Source of the DNA: JAUMWX01 sp023394215
Lineage (GTDB): Bacteria > Bacillota > Clostridia > Tissierellales > Peptoniphilaceae
Strand: one strand, 5' to 3'
Length of the DNA: 64,000 bases
Assembly: GCA_050313995.1 (NCBI GenBank)
Contig: JBNPMM010000001.1
Below the pieces are notes generated by a model. It worked only from the letters and a program-made list of their open reading frames with translations, had not been told where the DNA came from and did not search any database. Positions 60,236-64,000 of this stretch are shown here, piece after piece; positions within the stretch are counted from its first letter, which is position 1, and every line of letters starts with the position of its first letter. The position numbers and the translations under genes are program-made.

Positions 60236-62292
60236 TTCAAGTTATACTTATTTAATTTTCTAACTACGGAAGCTTGGGATATATCAAGTTTTTCAGCAAT
60301 GTTTCTGGTAGTTCTCTCCCTTTCCTTCAACCTTTGCAGAAGATTTCTTTCAACATCATCCATATATTCTTCATAAGTCTCGCCTTTTCTTATGTCCCTG
60401 AAATTGTCCCTAATACTCTGACAATCCTCAGCCTCTGCCCCATCCGGCTCATTTTTACAGTCCTCTACATCCTTAAGGGTTATCTCCTTATTCTCGGATC
60501 TAATCATAAGTCTCTGCACAAAGTTTTCAAGTTCCCTTATGTTACCTTCCCAATCATATTCAACAAGCCTTTTTATTGCATCCTGACATATATATTTATC
60601 CAAGCCGAATTTTTCATTATATTCATCCTTGAAAACTTCAACCAAATCAGGTATATCTTTTTTTCTGTTTCTAAGGGCCGGCACTTCTATAGGAAAGACA
60701 TTTAGTCTGAAATAAAGATCCTTTCGGAATTTTCCTTCCTCAATTAATTTTGGTAAGTCTCTGTTTGTTATTGCCAAAACCCTCACATCACATGGTATCG
60801 GATTTGTCCCGCCTACCCTGAAAAATTCATTCTCCTGCAAGACCCTAAGAAGTTTGGATTGCATTGTAAAGGGAAGCTCGCCTATTTCATCAAGCAATAT
60901 TATCCCTCCCTGAGCTATCTCCCAAAGACCCTTTTTACCCTTAAAATTCGCTCCCGTAAACGCCCCCTTTTCATATCCGAAAAGCTCACTTTCCATAAGG
61001 GTTTCTGGAATAGCCGCACAGTTTATCCTGATATAAGGATTGTGACTCCTCTTGGAATACCTATGTATTATTTTAGCAATCATTTCCTTGCCTGCACCTG
61101 ATTCTCCGGTAATCAAAACCGTACAATCAAACCTGGCAACCCTTTTTGCATTTTCTATTACCTTTATAATATTTTCACTTTTACATACATAGGTTTTTTT
61201 ACTTCCGTCATCCATGGGTATATAATTATCAACAGCAGGTTTTTCCTTACTTTGAGACGGTTTAAGCTTAAGTTTAAATATTTTTTCAAATATATTTATC
61301 TTATCCCTATACTTTCTTAAAAGTTCAATGGTATAGTCGGCATGCCCGGTTAAATACCCCCTATAACCTATTATCTCACAATCCTTGCCTATGGATTCAG
61401 CCGAAAAGCTCGCATTTAAAACATCACTTGTTGCTATGGGCAAAAAGATTTTACCGCCCTCTTTTATCATTATACATGACATCATTTCCGTTAATGTGGT
61501 ACTCTTACAATTAATTATGACATCATAATAATCCTTTTTATGTAAATTGCCGTCTACAAAATCCTTAATTTGATAAGCGTTTGTTACATTAAGCTCATCA
61601 AAAATAGCCTCAAGCTCCGATAAGTCCTGCCCCTGGTCTCTTATATAACCGTGCAGACACCCCTTGTCGGACAACTTGTCTCTAACAGCCAAAGCCGAAA
61701 ATAAGCCGTTTTTATTACCAACCCCTATAATTAAAACCCTATCGTCTTCTTTTACAATTTTATTTACCAGGGTAACATTCCCAGCTATATCGATAGCCGA
61801 CATAAGGATATTTAAAGGAAAATCATCTATTTTTCTTATCATGGGACTTCTTAAAAACAGGATTGCCCTGCCTTTAACAAATACCTGTCCATAATCCAAA
61901 TCTATATCCAATATTTCATCTATTATAAGTGGCGTAGCTATAAGGGAACCGGTACTTATAACTCTGTCTCCTATCTTAAAATCTCGATTTTTCCTAAATA
62001 CAGATCCCATATCTATTATTTTACCGGCAAAAATCCCCCCTGTGCCCGTAACAGGATTATGGCATTTTCCTCTTTCAAGGGTTATTTTCATTATTTTTTC
62101 TTTTATCTTATCAATATTTCCATTTGAACTCTGATATAGCTGAAAAAAACTGCAGGCATTTATATTTAAAACTTCAACATCTATCAACACTTCATGATCC
62201 TTTATCGGCAAACTCGGATCAATCTTCCAAGCCTTTTCCAAATTTGTATATTCCGGAACCAAACTTCTGTCAAAACCATAAATATCACCCAT
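60229..62292 (-). CDS. Sigma-54-dependent activator with 3,5-diaminohexanoate dehydrogenase-like sensor domain
   Basis: A 687-residue enhancer-binding protein. Residues about 1-345 resemble L-erythro-3,5-diaminohexanoate dehydrogenase (Kdd) of lysine fermentation: EKAWKIDPSLPIKDHEVLIDVEVLNI, CHNPVTGTGGIFAGKI, then a Rossmann-type VLIIGVGNKNGLFSALAV. Next is the AAA+ domain (about 375-600): Walker A GESGAGKE, GAFTGA loop GYEKGAFTGANF, IILLDEIGELP, RVLQENEFFRVGG. A TyrR-type helix-turn-helix ends the protein (ERTTRNIAEKLDISQASVVRKLN). It probably senses a lysine-pathway intermediate or NAD state and turns on kal from the adjacent sigma-54 promoter. The start follows GGAGG at a long 12-base spacing. 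The dehydrogenase likeness is from family memory and is firm in the N-terminal part. Confidence 0.92.
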   Translation of the reverse strand: MGDIYGFDRSLVPEYTNLEKAWKIDPSLPIKDHEVLIDVEVLNINACSFFQLYQSSNGNIDKIKEKIMKITLERGKCHNPVTGTGGIFAGKIIDMGSVFRKNRDFKIGDRVISTGSLIATPLIIDEILDIDLDYGQVFVKGRAILFLRSPMIRKIDDFPLNILMSAIDIAGNVTLVNKIVKEDDRVLIIGVGNKNGLFSALAVRDKLSDKGCLHGYIRDQGQDLSELEAIFDELNVTNAYQIKDFVDGNLHKKDYYDVIINCKSTTLTEMMSCIMIKEGGKIFLPIATSDVLNASFSAESIGKDCEIIGYRGYLTGHADYTIELLRKYRDKINIFEKIFKLKLKPSQSKEKPAVDNYIPMDDGSKKTYVCKSENIIKVIENAKRVARFDCTVLITGESGAGKEMIAKIIHRYSKRSHNPYIRINCAAIPETLMESELFGYEKGAFTGANFKGKKGLWEIAQGGIILLDEIGELPFTMQSKLLRVLQENEFFRVGGTNPIPCDVRVLAITNRDLPKLIEEGKFRKDLYFRLNVFPIEVPALRNRKKDIPDLVEVFKDEYNEKFGLDKYICQDAIKRLVEYDWEGNIRELENFVQRLMIRSENKEITLKDVEDCKNEPDGAEAEDCQSIRDNFRDIRKGETYEEYMDDVERNLLQRLKERERTTRNIAEKLDISQASVVRKLNKYNLND

Positions 62293-62628
62293 AAATAACT
62301 TACACCTCCTATATAAATATTTAATATAGGCCCTTAAGACATATAACTCTTGAACTCATCAGGCTTTAATCTTCTTTAATACTAATTAAAATTTTATCAT
62401 ATTTTAAGATAAATCTAAAGGTCTTTTATTATATTTTTAAGCATTTATCGATTTATTCCGGAAATTGAATTGAAATAATTATTACGAAATAATAAATTCA
62501 ATTATTCAATATAAGCTTTTATGAAAAAAATAAAATATCAGCACTGATATTAAAGAAAAAACAGAGACAAATATTTCTAAATGTCTCCATTTATAAATCC
62601 AACCTTACGTTGACACCATATTTAAAAT
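62293..62628. other. Intergenic region between the sugar kinase and sigma-54 activator
   Basis: 336 AT-rich bases. It holds the kinase terminator at 62564-62587, an imperfect AT-rich inverted repeat near 62.46-62.52 kb (ATTGAATTGAAATAATTATT and its partner), and the activator ribosome site. No -24/-12 motif or clear sigma-A promoter was found for the activator. Confidence 0.5.
62564..62587 (-). terminator. Terminator of the FGGY kinase gene
   Basis: GAGACATTTAGAAATATTTGTCTC (minus strand; 6-base stem GAGACA/TGTCTC) is followed by TGTTTTTTC. It begins about 40 bases past the stop. Confidence 0.85.
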
Positions 62629-64000
62629 TCACCTTATCAGTCTGTCAAGTTCGTGCATATACTTCTTATTTGCCTGATAAAGCTCATCATAAACCCTATA
62701 ATAGGCTTCATATTTTTCAGTATTTTCAAAATTCGGTCTATAGATTTTACCGCTTTTTATCAATTTTCCGGCATGGACAAAATCTTTTTTATGGCCTGTA
62801 CCTATCATAGCCATAAGGGCATCTCCATATGAGGCCCCTAAGGTTACTGCCGGAGTCCTAAGCTCCATACCCAAAACGTCGGACAGCATTTGTATCCATA
62901 GGTGATTTTTTGTGCCTCCGCCTGTAATCATTATATTTTTAATGTTTACATTAAGACTTTTAAATATCTCAAAATGCTGTTTAATGGAAAAACAAACTCC
63001 CTCATAAGCAGCTCTGACTATATCTCTCCTATCATGGTTTAAGCTAAGCCCTATAATCATACCCTTGGCTTTCTCATCATTTATAGGGGTCCTTTCTCCC
63101 GCAAAATAAGGCAAAATCACAAGCCCCCTACTTCCTACAGGTACATTGTCCATATCATTCATCATTATCTGATATGTATTTAGACCACCATCTTTTTCAG
63201 CACTCAACTCCTCCCTGTAATAGATATCCCTTATCCATTTAGTTAAGGCACCTGATGTGTTGGTCCCTGCAGATATATCATATGTGTTCGGTACAATAAA
63301 TGATTCTCTCCAAAGCCTTTCATCATCGTAGAATTTCTCAGTACAAAGAATCATGTAAACTGTTGAACCCATCTGAATAAGCATATCTCCGGGGCTCATA
63401 ACTCCGCAACTTATAGCCTCAGCTCCGGAATCATCCCCACCTGTTATTACAGGCGTCCCTTTTGCCAAACCGGTATCTTTTGAAGCCTCTTCCGTTACAA
63501 AACCGGCTATGTCCGTTGTCCACAAAATTTTTGACAATTGATCCGGACTGCAAATTCCATCGCAATATTTCGGATCCGGCTTACCCTCGCTTCCATATAA
63601 AGGATTAAAACTTGCCAAACCCAAAAATCTGTCAATAGTATAATTTGAGGTCAACTTATAGGTCAAATAAGATGAAGCTGTCAAAAATTTATGGGTCTTT
63701 TTATAGATTTTCGGTTCATTTCTCTTAATCCACAATATCTTAGGTGCTATATCACTGGACCCCAAGGGTCTGCCAAAAAGTCTAAGAACCTCATCTTGAC
63801 CCCATTTATCGGTAAGTATTTTACATTCCTCCATTGCTCTTGCATCTATGCCGTAAAGTATTGCCTTTCTTAAAGGCTTGCCATCTATATCAACAGGAAG
63901 ACAGTCGGAACTTAAAGCACTCAACCCTACACCCTTAATTTGTTCAGGATCTATCCCGGCATCAATTATAATCCTCTTTGAAAGTATACACAAATCCTTG
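62629..64000 (-). CDS. FGGY family carbohydrate kinase (xylulokinase-like), 5' end outside window
   Basis: At least 457 residues of an FGGY sugar kinase; the frame runs through the right edge, and compared with xylulokinases about 50 N-terminal residues are missing. Visible motifs: KGVGLSALSSDCLPVDIDGKPLR, GIDARA, TASSYLTYKLT, the phosphate-binding TGGDDSGAEAISCGVM with catalytic aspartate, GERTPINDEKAKGMIIGLSL, and the FGGY signature region ITGGGTKNHLWIQMLSDVLG. It would phosphorylate a pentulose or related polyol with ATP. The neighbouring sugar genes lie outside the window, so its substrate cannot be inferred. Confidence 0.9.
   Translation of the reverse strand, partial: KDLCILSKRIIIDAGIDPEQIKGVGLSALSSDCLPVDIDGKPLRKAILYGIDARAMEECKILTDKWGQDEVLRLFGRPLGSSDIAPKILWIKRNEPKIYKKTHKFLTASSYLTYKLTSNYTIDRFLGLASFNPLYGSEGKPDPKYCDGICSPDQLSKILWTTDIAGFVTEEASKDTGLAKGTPVITGGDDSGAEAISCGVMSPGDMLIQMGSTVYMILCTEKFYDDERLWRESFIVPNTYDISAGTNTSGALTKWIRDIYYREELSAEKDGGLNTYQIMMNDMDNVPVGSRGLVILPYFAGERTPINDEKAKGMIIGLSLNHDRRDIVRAAYEGVCFSIKQHFEIFKSLNVNIKNIMITGGGTKNHLWIQMLSDVLGMELRTPAVTLGASYGDALMAMIGTGHKKDFVHAGKLIKSGKIYRPNFENTEKYEAYYRVYDELYQANKKYMHELDRLIR

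Noticed and set aside
1..64000. Search by eye for tRNA, rRNA, CRISPR, insertion elements and integrase attachment sites
   Set aside because: No cloverleaf with a TTCGA-type arm, no regular spaced repeats, no transposase and no integrase found in the window.

Overview
The window looks like a chromosomal segment of a low-GC, amino-acid-fermenting anaerobic Firmicute, most likely in or near the Peptoniphilaceae/Tissierellia. This is inferred from AT-rich sequence, AGGAGG ribosome sites, several TTG starts, a lysine-fermentation enzyme (3-aminobutyryl-CoA ammonia-lyase), formate-THF ligase, a membrane pyrophosphatase and an F-type ATP synthase with a Na+-type c subunit. No tRNA, rRNA, IS element, prophage or CRISPR array was seen. 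Almost everything lies on the minus strand; only the FucA-like aldolase (34.1 kb), a RodA-like gene (44.0 kb) and an AlaX-like gene (54.4 kb) are on the plus strand.

Layout. 0-1.4 kb: the edge of a surface-adhesin/pilin locus with its own signal peptidase. 2.0-2.6 kb: a DUF4230 protein. 2.7-9.4 kb: a tight six-gene operon (TetR regulator, ECF T, A and S components, two exporter-fold ABC half-transporters) with an operator-like inverted repeat over its promoter; a metallophore or cofactor uptake system is the best guess. 9.6-16.7 kb: an old-yellow-enzyme oxidoreductase and a 2021-residue DUF4011/SF1 helicase/Vsr-like protein resembling a one-gene antiphage system. 16.9-23.8 kb: the complete atp operon. 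23.8-26.2 kb: formate-THF ligase and a membrane protein with a charged helical tail.

26.3-34.8 kb: a methylthioribose/5-deoxyribose salvage locus. A seven-gene operon (binding protein, ABC ATPase, permease, MtnK, MtnA, LacI regulator, FucU/RbsD mutarotase) faces a FucA-like aldolase across a regulatory region with two good promoters and repeated TTAGTAAACAAA boxes. It predicts import of the sugar, phosphorylation, isomerisation and cleavage to DHAP plus an aldehyde.

34.9-46.6 kb: a peptide-type ABC transporter, a DtxR-family repressor, a T-box-controlled type-2 isoleucyl-tRNA synthetase with a swapped GxHH signature, a BaiN-like flavoprotein, endonuclease III, RodA and an LCP protein. 46.8-55.5 kb: an ABC transporter with a two-component system, ComEC, a degenerate AlaX-like protein and a small HTH protein. 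55.7-64 kb: membrane pyrophosphatase, a CoA-transferase, the ammonia-lyase Kal behind a textbook sigma-54 promoter, and next to it a sigma-54 activator whose sensor domain resembles the lysine-pathway enzyme 3,5-diaminohexanoate dehydrogenase. A 48-bp palindrome between activator and promoter is a candidate enhancer site. The window ends inside an FGGY sugar kinase.
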